DNA of 64,000 nt from Bryobacterales bacterium (GTDB taxonomy: Bacteria > Acidobacteriota > Terriglobia > Bryobacterales > Bryobacteraceae): positions 1 through 64,000 of the forward strand of contig JADZBH010000064.1 in the NCBI GenBank assembly GCA_020852175.1. The letters are read 5' to 3'. A program made the position numbers and the translations under genes. The notes under the pieces were generated by a model. That model made no database searches and was not told where the DNA came from. It saw only the letters and a list, made by a program, of their open reading frames with translations. Below, one piece after another: positions 9,167-16,598 of the stretch; positions within the stretch are counted from its first letter, which is position 1, and each line of letters begins with the position of its first letter.

Positions 9167-9194
9167 CTTATCGGGGGAAACGGGCGGGGTTTGA
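9167..9194 (-). promoter_or_regulatory. Sigma-28-like promoter of flagellin 2
   Basis: On the minus strand TCAAA (complement of 9190-9194) is followed after 15 bases by CCGATAAG (complement of 9167-9174). This fits the flagellar sigma-28 consensus. The predicted start of transcription near 9160 gives a leader of about 78 nt that contains the CsrA-like hairpin. Confidence 0.78.
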
Positions 9195-9204
9195 CAAAAA
9201 ATCG

Positions 9205-9444
9205 TCAGCGAACGGGAAATTGCCGCAAACGCGCGGCCAGCGAAGCGGCCTGCGCGGGCGTCATGCCGCGTGCGGCCTCCTGGTTCTGCTCGGCCGCCTG
9301 CCGGATCTCCTGGCGCAGAACCGGCACCTCGGGCGGAGCCACGATCCCTAATACCACGCGCTGGGCGCTCAACTCGATGACGCGGATTTCAATGGCGCCG
9401 CCGATGTAGAAGGCCTCCCCGGCCCGACGGCGGATCACGAGCAT
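9205..9444 (-). CDS. csrA: Carbon storage regulator CsrA
   Basis: This is a small dimeric RNA-binding protein of 79 residues that represses translation at GGA-containing leaders. The conserved N-terminus MLVIRRRAGEAFYIG and the core strand RVVLGIVAPPEVPVLR are clear. The C-terminal tail beyond residue 55 is longer and less conserved than in enterobacterial CsrA (61 residues), as in many flagellated non-enterics. The ATG at 9442-9444 follows CGGAGGG. The gene overlaps the end of fliW by 10 bases, so the two are translationally coupled. Flagellin 2 starts 120 bases further on, on the same strand. The likely direct target is the flagellin leader. Confidence 0.95.
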   Translation of the reverse strand: MLVIRRRAGEAFYIGGAIEIRVIELSAQRVVLGIVAPPEVPVLRQEIRQAAEQNQEAARGMTPAQAASLAARLRQFPVR

Positions 9445-9908
9445 GAGGACCCTCCGGGGAGTGGCTCCTCGAAGTCCACCGGAGGCCCGCCCAGCGGATG
9501 GCGGCAGGAATATGCCGGGTTGGATTGGATGCACTGCACGGCCCGCCGCGCCGGCCTGTGCACGGCGATCGGAGCCCGCAGATTGACGCTCACGCCGCCG
9601 TCGCCAGCCACGGCCACCAGCGCCAGCAGGTCGAACTCGGCCTCGTTCGCCGCGCCGCCCAACAGCGCCGCCGCCTCGTCATCCAGTTCAGCGCGGTAGT
9701 TCACGGCGATGTGCCGTACGTCGATGGCGAGAAAGGCCAGCCCCGGCGTGGCCAGACTTTGCAGAATGCACAAAGGCTCGTAGGCCGCGGGCCGCAGCAG
9801 GAGAAAGGAACGTTCCTGCTCGAAGGACGGCAATCCAGCCGGAAATTCAAGCGTGCTGTCCTCGGCGTAGGAAACGGCGCCGAAATGGGCGGTTTGGGCA
9901 GTCGGCAT
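9435..9908 (-). CDS. fliW: Flagellar assembly factor FliW
   Basis: FliW is the protein antagonist of CsrA: it is titrated by unassembled flagellin and otherwise binds CsrA to free flagellin mRNA. The 157-residue product has the family phrases LEFPAGLPSFEQERSFLLL, PLCILQSL and LAFLAIDVRHI, then the second half ending in QCIQSNPAYSCRHPL. The final 20 residues are extra and encode the overlap with csrA. No Shine-Dalgarno sequence is visible; a GGAGCC/GGCTCC hairpin sits 5 bases before the ATG. The order recombinase, fliW, csrA, flagellin on one strand places FliW beside its partner and their target. Confidence 0.94.
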   Translation of the reverse strand: MPTAQTAHFGAVSYAEDSTLEFPAGLPSFEQERSFLLLRPAAYEPLCILQSLATPGLAFLAIDVRHIAVNYRAELDDEAAALLGGAANEAEFDLLALVAVAGDGGVSVNLRAPIAVHRPARRAVQCIQSNPAYSCRHPLGGPPVDFEEPLPGGSSCS

Positions 9909-9913
9909 GGCGG

Positions 9914-9928
9914 GGAGCCGCGGGCTCC
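9914..9928 (-). promoter_or_regulatory. Hairpin at the fliW ribosome site
   Basis: A perfect 6-bp stem (GGAGCC/GGCTCC, loop CGC) ends 5 bases before the fliW ATG and includes the only GGAG near it. It would sequester the ribosome site. It could be an element through which CsrA or another factor tunes fliW-csrA expression (inference). Confidence 0.35.
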
Positions 9929-9977
9929 ACGGAAAAAGTGCCCCGCGGCCGCCGTTTGTCTCGACGCATCTGCCGCC

Positions 9978-10892
9978 TCACCCCAGTCCAAGGCGGTCGT
10001 TCGGCGCGCTGGCCAGATTCTGGCGCGTGCCCAGGTAGCGCTCAGTGGTCTGCACGCTGGCGTGACCCAGCAGCAGTTGAATCTGCTCCAACTCCCCCCC
10101 GGCGGCCCTGCACAGCTTCGCGCAGGTGCGCCGCAGGTCGTGCGGCCGGATGTCCAGGCCCAGCCGGGCGGCATGGAACCGGACCAGGTCGAGAATCGCC
10201 TGGGGCGAGATCGACCCGCCCGGCGCGCCCCCATGGCGCGGCAACGACCGGAACAGCCGGCCCGAGGAAAGCCCGGCCGCCTCTGTCCAGGCGTCCACGG
10301 CCTGCTTCACCCAGGACGGTACCGGCACCGTGCGGATGCGCCCCTGCTTGCCCCGAAGATCGGGCAACACCCAACGGCCTTCACGCTGCCGCAACTCCTC
10401 CACCGTGAGCGCGGCGAGTTCGCCCCGGCGCAGTGCGCAGCCGATGAGCAGGGCCAGAATGGCGCGGTCGCGCAAACCGCGCAGCGTCGCCGTGTCCGGT
10501 GAGCCGAGCAGCGCCGCTGCCTGCTCGCGGGTCAGCCAGTTCCCTGCCCGGACGCCCCGTTCCCGCACGCCCGGCGCCTGGACAATGCCCGCCGCCGTGG
10601 TGGCGTCGAGCAGTCCCGAGGCCGCCGCCTCGCGGGCCAGTTTGCGCAGAGCGGCCAGGCGCTGGTTCACCGTCGAGGCGGCATAGCCGCGACCTTCAAG
10701 GTGCGCGCGATAAGCCTGGATGGCGGCCCGCTGAAAAGGGGGATGGCCCTGCCGTGCTCTCCAGGCAAAGAAGTCATCCAGCGCCGCCGCGTACAAGGCG
10801 CGCGTGATGGGGCTGGACACCGAGTTGAGCAGTAGCGCCTTTACCGGCGCGAAATCGGGAGTAACGGCCGGGTAGGCCTGGGCCAGGTCCAT
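9978..10892 (-). CDS. Tyrosine recombinase / phage-type integrase
   Basis: This site-specific recombinase of about 304 residues is of XerC/D size. A SAM-like core-binding domain (about 10-110) has TRALYAAALDDFFAWR. The catalytic domain contains the conserved Arg (CALRRGELAAL), Lys region (GKQGRIRTVPVP), HDLRRTCAKL box, GHASVQTTERYLG box and terminal Tyr. All expected active-site residues are present. I prefer the ATG at 10890-10892; another at 10908-10910 adds six residues. An extended -10-like TGTGATAAT lies just upstream. Next to ParA/Rep genes such an enzyme often resolves plasmid multimers, but a chromosomal XerC-like or element integrase role is equally possible. No attachment-site repeats were recognised. 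Confidence 0.9.
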   Translation of the reverse strand: MDLAQAYPAVTPDFAPVKALLLNSVSSPITRALYAAALDDFFAWRARQGHPPFQRAAIQAYRAHLEGRGYAASTVNQRLAALRKLAREAAASGLLDATTAAGIVQAPGVRERGVRAGNWLTREQAAALLGSPDTATLRGLRDRAILALLIGCALRRGELAALTVEELRQREGRWVLPDLRGKQGRIRTVPVPSWVKQAVDAWTEAAGLSSGRLFRSLPRHGGAPGGSISPQAILDLVRFHAARLGLDIRPHDLRRTCAKLCRAAGGELEQIQLLLGHASVQTTERYLGTRQNLASAPNDRLGLG

Positions 10893-10972
10893 ACTTTCTA
10901 TAAGGAACATTATCACAAGTGAATGGGCAAGGAAGCCAGCTTGCAAAATTGGTCAAATTGCCGGACCACTCT

Positions 10973-10989
10973 CTAACGTATGCTAACGT
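10973..10989. repeat. Direct repeat CTAACGT in divergent promoter region
   Basis: CTAACGT occurs at 10973-10979 and 10983-10989, exactly one helical turn apart, between the recombinase and the divergent HTH-like gene. A second pair, CAAAATTG/CAAATTG, lies just before it. Spacing by one turn is typical of operator half-sites, and the neighbouring HTH-like protein is the natural candidate binder (inference). Confidence 0.35.
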
Positions 10990-11002
10990 GGAAGCGCCCC
11001 GT

Positions 11003-11581
11003 ATGCCTCCCCAACCGGCCTGGTTTGCACAACTTCCAGCGATTCTGGAGGCGCTGCGCGCTTATGTGCCCGGCCACCTGGACCGCCAAGCTGTCCAGAA
11101 GTTACTGGGGGTGGGCGAACGCCGCGCCCGGCAACTGATGGCCGGGTTGCCTGGCCTGCGCGTGGGAAACGCGGTTGCAGTGGAACGCATGGCGTTGCTC
11201 GCGCGCCTGGAAGCCCTGCGCGCGGGTGAGCGCTTTCAGTGGGAAGCGCGGCGCCGCGAACGTCTGTCGTTGGAACTCGAGCGCGCCCGGCGCGCCGTGG
11301 CCGGACGCCGCGTGCGCATCCCGCTGCCGGAAACCTCCGGCGAGGGCCCGTTTGGAGGGTTCGCGGGAGAGCAGGCGGGAGAGCTTGCGCCAGCGATCCG
11401 GATGGGCGAGGGAGAACTCCGTGTCCGGTTCACGAGCGCCGAGGACCTGGCCGCCCGGCTGCTCGAGCTGGCCGAGGCCATGGCTGGGGATTGGGAGGGG
11501 TTTCTCGGCGCGGTGGAGCGCGCGGGCGCTAGCCTTCCCAACCCGGCGGAGGATCGGACAACTCGGCCACCACGCGCTTGA
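11003..11581 (+). CDS. HTH-like protein of unknown function
   Basis: I do not recognise a named family. The product is about 192 residues from the ATG at 11003, with GGAAG 8 bases upstream. An ATG at 10919 is also in frame but would start within the promoter region. Residues 25-60 read as a probable helix-turn-helix (AVQKLLGVGERRARQLMAGLPGL), with the pattern of MerR/excisionase or Rep-type N-terminal domains. A charged helical segment (LEALRAGERFQWEARRRE) follows, then a Leu/Ala-rich C-terminal helical part. It is divergent from the recombinase and convergent with the small ParA partner gene, overlapping it by 53 bases. Possible roles are regulator or excisionase of the recombinase, or a plasmid-type accessory protein. 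Confidence 0.6.
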   Translation: MPPQPAWFAQLPAILEALRAYVPGHLDRQAVQKLLGVGERRARQLMAGLPGLRVGNAVAVERMALLARLEALRAGERFQWEARRRERLSLELERARRAVAGRRVRIPLPETSGEGPFGGFAGEQAGELAPAIRMGEGELRVRFTSAEDLAARLLELAEAMAGDWEGFLGAVERAGASLPNPAEDRTTRPPRA

Positions 11582-11909
11582 TGCCTTCGATGATGATTTC
11601 CTGCTGCTCCAGTTGATTGTAGGAAGCCTTGCGGCGCAATTCGGCGGCGAGCGACTGCGGGCAGCGGAAGGAGAGCTGGCGCACCGGTTCGCGTTGCAGC
11701 AGCGGGCGTGGCGTGAGACCGCCGACCCGGCTGGAGGGTGAGGTAGCTACCGTGTAGCTTTTTGGTGTCTGGGCCACTTCCCTGGCCTCCGGCACCGCCG
11801 GAGCTTCTTCGGCGGCCCGTCCCAGCAGCCGCATTTCCGCCTCTTTTTCCGTCTCGGGCTTGAAATTCGTGAAGGCGGCCCTCAGGCCGCCTCGTTCGCT
11901 TGGAGGCAT
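11529..11909 (-). CDS. Small ribbon-helix-helix-like partner of ParA
   Basis: The 126-residue product has a disordered N-terminal half. Its C-terminal segment (about 72-115) begins REPVRQLSFRCPQSLAAEL and continues into a helix ending IKRVVAEL. One short strand followed by two helices, with a basic strand, is the layout of RHH DNA-binding domains of small ParB/CopG proteins. It overlaps the end of parA by 28 bases, as type Ib centromere-binding proteins do. One of the GGTAGCTACC palindromes (11742-11751) lies inside this gene. It probably binds these sites as centromere and operator. No family match can be confirmed here. Confidence 0.6.
   Translation of the reverse strand: MPPSERGGLRAAFTNFKPETEKEAEMRLLGRAAEEAPAVPEAREVAQTPKSYTVATSPSSRVGGLTPRPLLQREPVRQLSFRCPQSLAAELRRKASYNQLEQQEIIIEGIKRVVAELSDPPPGWEG
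11742..11751. repeat. Palindrome GGTAGCTACC, copy 1
   Basis: This is a perfect 10-bp palindrome inside the small partner gene. It shares the extended left flank GTGAGGTAGCTACC with copy 2 upstream of parA. It is a candidate centromere/operator site for the partition proteins. Confidence 0.55.
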
Positions 11910-12592
11910 TTCGCGATCTCCTCTGCCAGATTCCTGATTTCAGCGGCCGCCTTGCCCGAACTCTCGTAGGTGGTGACCGTCTGCCCCGTCGTGGGGGCCA
12001 GCACGAAAGCCTGCCGCGTCGTGATCTCGCTGCGCAGCACCTGTACATCAACCCCTTCGATCCGGAACACCTCCTCAGCCACCGACAGGGCCTCGGCCCC
12101 GGTGCGCGTCCGGCCCGGCGCCTTGCCGTTCACCACGATGAACACGCGCTGCCGGTCCTTGAGCGCGCCCACTTCCTTCAACAGCGGCAGTAGTTGGTGG
12201 CTGGCCAGGTAATCGAGCATCGACGGCCGCACCGGCACCACGACCAGGTCGGCGGAGAGAATCGCCATGCGCGAAATCGAGGTTTGGCTGTCCTTGCCGG
12301 TGGCCGACTGAGAGGCTCCCGGCGGGCAGTCGATCAGGATGATGTCGTAGCCCTTGGCCGCCATCTCGCGCACCTTGCGGTGGATGTCCTCATGCGGATG
12401 GGTCATCACCTCGAAGCCCATGCCGGAGTCGCCCGCGCGCATGGCCCACTGCTGGGCGCTGGCCTGCGGATCGGCGTCGATCAGCAGCACCTTCAGGCCG
12501 CCTTCCGCGGCCAGGACGCCGGCCAGGCTCATGGCGACGGTGGTTTTTCCGCAGCCGCCTTTTTGGTTGGCGACGGCGATGACGGCGGACAT
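11882..12592 (-). CDS. parA: ParA-family partition ATPase
   Basis: This 236-residue MinD/ParA ATPase has the deviant Walker A motif KGGCGKT at residues 11-17 after VIAVANQ. It also has Walker A' DADPQAS and Walker B IILIDCPPG. It lacks the N-terminal HTH of type Ia ParA, so it fits type Ib plasmid/chromid partition ATPases. It would bind non-specific DNA with ATP and move the replicon carrying the centromere, with the overlapping small gene as adaptor. A sigma-70-like promoter has its -10 element 6 bases before the ATG, so the mRNA is probably leaderless. Two GGTAGCTACC-type palindromes flank an AT-rich stretch upstream, consistent with autoregulation. Confidence 0.93.
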   Translation of the reverse strand: MSAVIAVANQKGGCGKTTVAMSLAGVLAAEGGLKVLLIDADPQASAQQWAMRAGDSGMGFEVMTHPHEDIHRKVREMAAKGYDIILIDCPPGASQSATGKDSQTSISRMAILSADLVVVPVRPSMLDYLASHQLLPLLKEVGALKDRQRVFIVVNGKAPGRTRTGAEALSVAEEVFRIEGVDVQVLRSEITTRQAFVLAPTTGQTVTTYESSGKAAAEIRNLAEEIAKCLQANEAA

Positions 12593-12598
12593 ATATAA

Positions 12599-12627
12599 AT
12601 ACTATGAAGAAACTATACGACAGTCAA
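12599..12627 (-). promoter_or_regulatory. Sigma-70-like promoter of parA, probably leaderless
   Basis: The minus strand reads TTGACT (complement of 12622-12627), a 17-base spacer, TAGTAT (complement of 12599-12604), then six bases and the parA ATG. Transcription would begin at or next to the A of the ATG, and no Shine-Dalgarno sequence exists. Palindrome copy 2 ends 13 bases before the -35. Confidence 0.7.
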
Positions 12628-12640
12628 GAGATAGGCGTGA

Positions 12641-12650
12641 GGTAGCTACC
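12641..12650. repeat. Palindrome GGTAGCTACC, copy 2
   Basis: This perfect palindrome lies just upstream of the parA -35. With copy 3 it brackets a 71-bp stretch; the first 70 bases of it contain 52 A/T (74%) in otherwise GC-rich DNA. It is a candidate partition operator/centromere half. Confidence 0.6.
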
Positions 12651-12721
12651 AGATATATTTTATTATTTATCGTAACCATTTTGAAATCAGCATATCCATA
12701 CAACCAATTAGAAAGCTGTTA

Positions 12722-12731
12722 GGTAGCTATC
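12722..12731. repeat. Palindrome GGTAGCTATC, copy 3 (one mismatch)
   Basis: This copy differs from the others at one base. Its centre is 81 bp from that of copy 2. It also lies about 60 bp upstream of the plus-strand glycosyltransferase gene, so a bound protein could affect both directions. Otherwise the 201-bp gap 12593-12793 holds only the parA promoter and AT-rich DNA. Confidence 0.5.
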
Positions 12732-12793
12732 TGCTATGTATCACATGTCAGCCACTCGCCGGATCCGCACCTCGTCGGATATGCTGGAAAGCG

Positions 12794-14014
12794 ATGGCAT
12801 ACGACGATGGCCGGAAAGGCCACGCCGGAACGGAAGGCATGCAGGGCTGCTCGATCGTCTATTTCGGCAACGATTGGTTCGCCGAAAACCGCACCAGCAG
12901 CCACCATATCGCCAGGCGCCTGGCAGAGCGGTTTCCTCTCCTCTATGTGGAATCCCCCGGCCAGCGCGCCCCGGGCACGAACGCACGCGATCTCAAGAAG
13001 ATCGCTTCCAAACTCCAGGCCGCCGTGCAACCGCCGCGCCAGCTGGGTCCGCGGCTGTGGCACATGGTGATGCCTCAGATTCCCTTCCGCCGCCTTCCAT
13101 TCGTCGCCGCGGCCAACCGCGCCGCTGGCGTATTCCTGGTCCGCCGCGCGATGCGCCATCTCGAGTTTGGCCCCGCCATCTCCTGGTTCGTCGCCCCGGA
13201 TGCCGGCGCCCTGGCCGGACGTCTCGGCGAAGACCTTTCCGTCTATTACTGCACGGACAACTACTCGGCCTTTCCGGGGGTTGATGCCGACTTGCTGTCC
13301 CGGATGGACGACGATCTGGCGCGCCGGGCCGATCAGATTTTCGTCAGCTCCCCCACGCTGCTGGCCCACAAGCAATCGCTCAACCCGGACGTGGCGCATT
13401 CGCCGCACGGCGTCGATACCGATCTCTTCGCCAAGGCATCGGAGACAGGCACGCCCGCGGCCCCCGCCGCTGCCGCCCTGCCCAAGCCCGTCATCGGCTT
13501 CTTCGGCCTGATAGAAGCCTGGATCGACCTCGATCTGGTGGAATTCCTCGCCCGCGCCCGCCCTAACTGGACGTTCCTCATGATCGGCAGGGTGGCCGTA
13601 CCGGCCCCGGCGCTGATGGGCTTGGCCAACGTTCATTTTCCCGGACCGCAGCCCTACGAATCGCTCGCCAACTGGGCCCGCGCCTTCGATGTCGCCATCA
13701 TTCCATACCGCCAGAACCAGCAGGTGTTCAACGCGAATCCTCTCAAACTGCGCGAGTATCTCGCCACGGGCAAACCCATCGTTGCCGTGCCGACGCCGGA
13801 AATCGACAAGTTCGCCCACTGCGTACGCATCGCCGGCGAGCCCGCGCGCTTTCTGCTGGAAATCGAAGCTGCTTTGACGGAAGGCGACGACGTGGAAAAA
13901 AGAATTATCCGCCAACAACAGGTACGCACGGCGACCTGGGACGCCCGCGTGGCCGACATTCTCGCCACCGTGGAACGCCGTCACCGCGCCAAACACGGCA
14001 TGCCGCCCGGGTAG
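12794..14014 (+). CDS. GT-B glycosyltransferase
   Basis: The product (406 residues from the first ATG) is a GT4/TuaH-like glycosyltransferase. The N-terminal Rossmann half contains SIVYFGNDWFAENRTSSHH and the bridging text VYYCTDNYSAFPG. The C-terminal nucleotide-sugar-binding half begins VIGFFGLIEAWIDLDLVE and contains the donor loop NANPLKLREYLATGKPIV. It would transfer a sugar in the cytoplasm during repeat-unit assembly. An ATG at 12839 (MQGCSIVYFG) is closer to the conserved start of the fold; neither start has a convincing ribosome site. It is followed after 48 bases by epsI and opens the plus-strand part of the exosortase/EPS locus. Confidence 0.85.
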   Translation: MAYDDGRKGHAGTEGMQGCSIVYFGNDWFAENRTSSHHIARRLAERFPLLYVESPGQRAPGTNARDLKKIASKLQAAVQPPRQLGPRLWHMVMPQIPFRRLPFVAAANRAAGVFLVRRAMRHLEFGPAISWFVAPDAGALAGRLGEDLSVYYCTDNYSAFPGVDADLLSRMDDDLARRADQIFVSSPTLLAHKQSLNPDVAHSPHGVDTDLFAKASETGTPAAPAAAALPKPVIGFFGLIEAWIDLDLVEFLARARPNWTFLMIGRVAVPAPALMGLANVHFPGPQPYESLANWARAFDVAIIPYRQNQQVFNANPLKLREYLATGKPIVAVPTPEIDKFAHCVRIAGEPARFLLEIEAALTEGDDVEKRIIRQQQVRTATWDARVADILATVERRHRAKHGMPPG

Positions 14015-14062
14015 CCGCCCCCGATGCCGGTGTATACTGAGGGTGCCTTCCCAGGACGCACA

Positions 14063-14731
14063 ATGAACTCGGGTTTTCTCAGCTTTCTCAAGCGAAAAGA
14101 CTGCCAGATTCTCAGCGCCGTCCTCATTCTCCAGACGCTGGCCATGTACATGGTGCTCCAGCGCAAGGAGACGGTTCCCCCGCACGAAACCCTCGCTCTG
14201 GCGCCGGACAACCTCGGCGGCTGGCGCAAAACGCAGGAAAACGTCGTCGAAAAAGAGGTGCAGGACGTCCTGAAAGCCGACGACCTGTTGAACCGCACCT
14301 ACCTCTCCCCGGACGGCTCGCGTTTCGCTAACTTGTTCGTCGCCTATTTCGACTCGCAACGCACCGGCAAGGCGCCGCATTCGCCCAAGAACTGCCTGCC
14401 CGGCGCCGGTTGGACGCCGCGTATCGCCGACGAGATCCAGATCAGCGTACCCGGCAGCCCCGAACCTATCCCGGTGAACCGCTATGTCATCCAGAAGGGC
14501 AACAGCCAGTCCGTGGTGCTCTATTGGTATCAGTCCTACCAGCGCGTGGTGGCCAGTGAGTACGCCGCCAAAATCTGGCTGGTGCTGGACTCCATCCGCC
14601 TGAACCGATCCGACACGGCCATGGTGCGTGTCGTCATGGCCTCCAGCCCCGAAGACCTCGACAAAGCCACCGAATCCTGCGTGCGATTCGTGCAAGCCTC
14701 TTATCCCGGCTTGCGGCCTTATCTGCCGTAA
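14063..14731 (+). CDS. epsI: EpsI / exosortase-system-associated protein
   Basis: This 222-residue protein has one N-terminal transmembrane helix (about 13-30, ILSAVLILQTLAMYMVL) and an extracytoplasmic domain. The domain carries the EpsI signature HSPKNCLPGAGW and then VVLYWYQSYQRVVASEY. EpsI domains accompany exosortases, either fused or separate, and are needed for EPS secretion; their chemistry is not settled. Here it is a separate gene about 9 kb from the exosortase. The ATG at 14063 has AGGA about 8 bases upstream and places the helix at the N-terminus; an upstream in-frame start at 14024 would only add 13 residues. Confidence 0.9.
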   Translation: MNSGFLSFLKRKDCQILSAVLILQTLAMYMVLQRKETVPPHETLALAPDNLGGWRKTQENVVEKEVQDVLKADDLLNRTYLSPDGSRFANLFVAYFDSQRTGKAPHSPKNCLPGAGWTPRIADEIQISVPGSPEPIPVNRYVIQKGNSQSVVLYWYQSYQRVVASEYAAKIWLVLDSIRLNRSDTAMVRVVMASSPEDLDKATESCVRFVQASYPGLRPYLP

Positions 14732-14806
14732 GAGACGCCGCGCGCGGGGCAGGGTAGCGCCCCCCGTGCCTTTCGCCTGCGCGCCTTTCGCCCGTGTCTC
14801 CGCCTG

Positions 14807-15826
14807 CTACACCCAGCGAAGCAGAGCCGCGGCCCACGAATAACCCACGCCGAAGCCCACCGCCATCACACGCTGCCCGGCGTGCAGGTTGCCCGCCTCC
14901 AACTCATCGGCCAGCGCTATGGGTATCGTCGAGGACACCGTGTTGCCGCAGGCGCGCATGCGAATGCTGAACCGTTCGGCGGGAATCTTCAGCTTCTTGC
15001 GCAGGTGCTGCAGCATGTACTGGTTGGCCTGGTGGAAAACGAACAGGTCCACCTCGTCCAGGCTCAGCCCGGAGCGGCGCAGCAACTCCTCCACGCTCGC
15101 CGGAACCGTTTTCAGAGTGAAGTTGAAGATCTCGGCGCCGTTCATGTACAGGTTGTCGCGGCTTCGCGCGTTGCCCTGGCCATCGGCTTCCACCCGCCCG
15201 GTCGTCTCGTTGGAGGGCTCGCGCATGGCCCCGGCCGGTACCATCAGGTTCTCCGCGCCGGAGCCGTCGGTGCCGTAGACGAACGGGCCCAGGAACGGGC
15301 CGCCTTCGCCTTCGTGCGCCTCCACCAGCGTCGCGGCGGCGGCGTCGCCGAAGATGGTCCGCACGCTCTTGTCCCTCGCGTGGATGTACTTGGAATAGGT
15401 CTCCGAGGTCAGCAGCAGCACGCGGCGCGCCTGCCCGGTTTGAATCAGACCCTGCGCCAGGCCCAGGCCGTACACCCAGCCCGAACAGCCAAGGTTGAAA
15501 TCCAGCGCTCCGGCCGTGGCGGGAATGCCCAGGGCGTGCTGCACCAGGCAGGCCGTGGTGGGCAGAAAGTAATCCGGGCTCTGCGTGCACAGCAGGATGA
15601 AATCGACATCGCCCGCCGCGCAGGCGCCGGTGCCGAACAGTTTGCGGGCCGCGGCGATGGCCATGTCGGAGACGCACTCCCCCGGCGCGGCGATGTGGCG
15701 TGCGTCGATACCCGTCTTTTCCGAGATCTTTTCGGCGGTCCAGTCCTCGAACTCCGCGGCCAGTTGCGCGTTGTCCAGCGTCTGCGCGGGCAGATAGTAG
15801 GCAATCCTCCGAATCGCGGCGAACAT
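14807..15826 (-). CDS. 3-oxoacyl-ACP synthase III (KASIII/FabH-like)
   Basis: This 339-residue thiolase-fold condensing enzyme has the complete triad: Cys114 in DFNLGCSGW, His265 in FVFHQANQYM and Asn295 in RACGNTVSS. It would condense an acyl starter with malonyl-ACP or transfer an acyl group from an acyl carrier protein. The ATG at 15824-15826 follows AGGAGCG and lies 10 bases after the SDR stop. The neighbours in order of transcription are epimerase, ACP, GT2, SDR, then this gene, so it probably uses the dedicated ACP rather than housekeeping fatty-acid synthesis. It may build the acyl substituent of the EPS or of a lipid carrier (inference). Confidence 0.93.
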   Translation of the reverse strand: MFAAIRRIAYYLPAQTLDNAQLAAEFEDWTAEKISEKTGIDARHIAAPGECVSDMAIAAARKLFGTGACAAGDVDFILLCTQSPDYFLPTTACLVQHALGIPATAGALDFNLGCSGWVYGLGLAQGLIQTGQARRVLLLTSETYSKYIHARDKSVRTIFGDAAAATLVEAHEGEGGPFLGPFVYGTDGSGAENLMVPAGAMREPSNETTGRVEADGQGNARSRDNLYMNGAEIFNFTLKTVPASVEELLRRSGLSLDEVDLFVFHQANQYMLQHLRKKLKIPAERFSIRMRACGNTVSSTIPIALADELEAGNLHAGQRVMAVGFGVGYSWAAALLRWV

Positions 15827-15836
15827 AGGCACGCTC

Positions 15837-16598
15837 CTATTGGGCAGTATACCCGCCGTCCACCACCAGAGTGGTTCCCGTGATCCAGCGCGCGGCGGGC
15901 GCGATGAGGAAGGCCGCCGCCGCGGCCACGTCCTCCGGCTGTCCCAGGCCCAACGGGTGCATGGCCTCGATGGCGGCAAACGCCTCGGCGGTCATCATGG
16001 CGCGTATGCGGCCGGTCATCGCGGTTTCCACGATGCCCGGCGCCAGGCAGTTCACGCGTATGCCCTCGCCGGCCAGTTCCACGGCCAGCGACCTGGCCAG
16101 GCTCACCAGTGCGCCCTTGCTCGCCGAGTAGGCCGAAACGCCCGGCGCCCCCACCAGGCCCGCGGCCGAGGCGGCAAACACGATCGAAGCCGGACGCTCC
16201 GAACAACTCTTGTGACGGAAAGCGCGCGCCAGCGCCACCGCCGAGGTGACGTTGGTGTGCAGCACCTGGTCCACGTGTTCGGCATCCAGTACGCGCAGCG
16301 GCCTGGCGCTGTGAACGCCCGCCAGGTGTGCCAGCGCCGTGAACCTGCCGCCCTCCTGGGCCAGCTCGCTCAGCCAGGCTTGCAGGCCCGCCGTCTGGTC
16401 CAGGTCACGGGCCGCGGTCGCGTGGCCCTCGCCTTCCAGGCTCTCCAGTGTGGCCCGCAGCCGCACTTCGTCGCGCCCCGCCGCCACGACACGCGCACCC
16501 AACCGGCTGAACAGCACGGCCGCGGCGCGTCCCAGCCCGGAACTGGCTCCGGTCACCAGAACCCGCCCGCCGCTGAGATCCATGGGATTCGTCGTCAT
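15837..16598 (-). CDS. SDR oxidoreductase (FabG-like)
   Basis: This 253-residue classical short-chain dehydrogenase has the cofactor motif TGASSGLG near residue 17, the structural HLAGVHS motif (variant of NAG), catalytic Ser in FAASAAG, and YSASK at about 160. It ends with the usual C-terminal GTTLVVDGGY. It is an NADP(H)-linked ketoreductase by family. Sitting directly before the KASIII gene and in the same operon as an ACP, it most likely reduces a 3-oxoacyl-ACP, although a sugar or alcohol substrate cannot be excluded. The start ATG is followed by a second in-frame ATG four codons later. Confidence 0.92.
   Translation of the reverse strand: MTTNPMDLSGGRVLVTGASSGLGRAAAVLFSRLGARVVAAGRDEVRLRATLESLEGEGHATAARDLDQTAGLQAWLSELAQEGGRFTALAHLAGVHSARPLRVLDAEHVDQVLHTNVTSAVALARAFRHKSCSERPASIVFAASAAGLVGAPGVSAYSASKGALVSLARSLAVELAGEGIRVNCLAPGIVETAMTGRIRAMMTAEAFAAIEAMHPLGLGQPEDVAAAAAFLIAPAARWITGTTLVVDGGYTAQ

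Noticed and set aside
12593..12793. AT-rich gap as a second replication origin
   Set aside because: No repeats other than the palindromes were found, and its position before parA fits a partition operator better.
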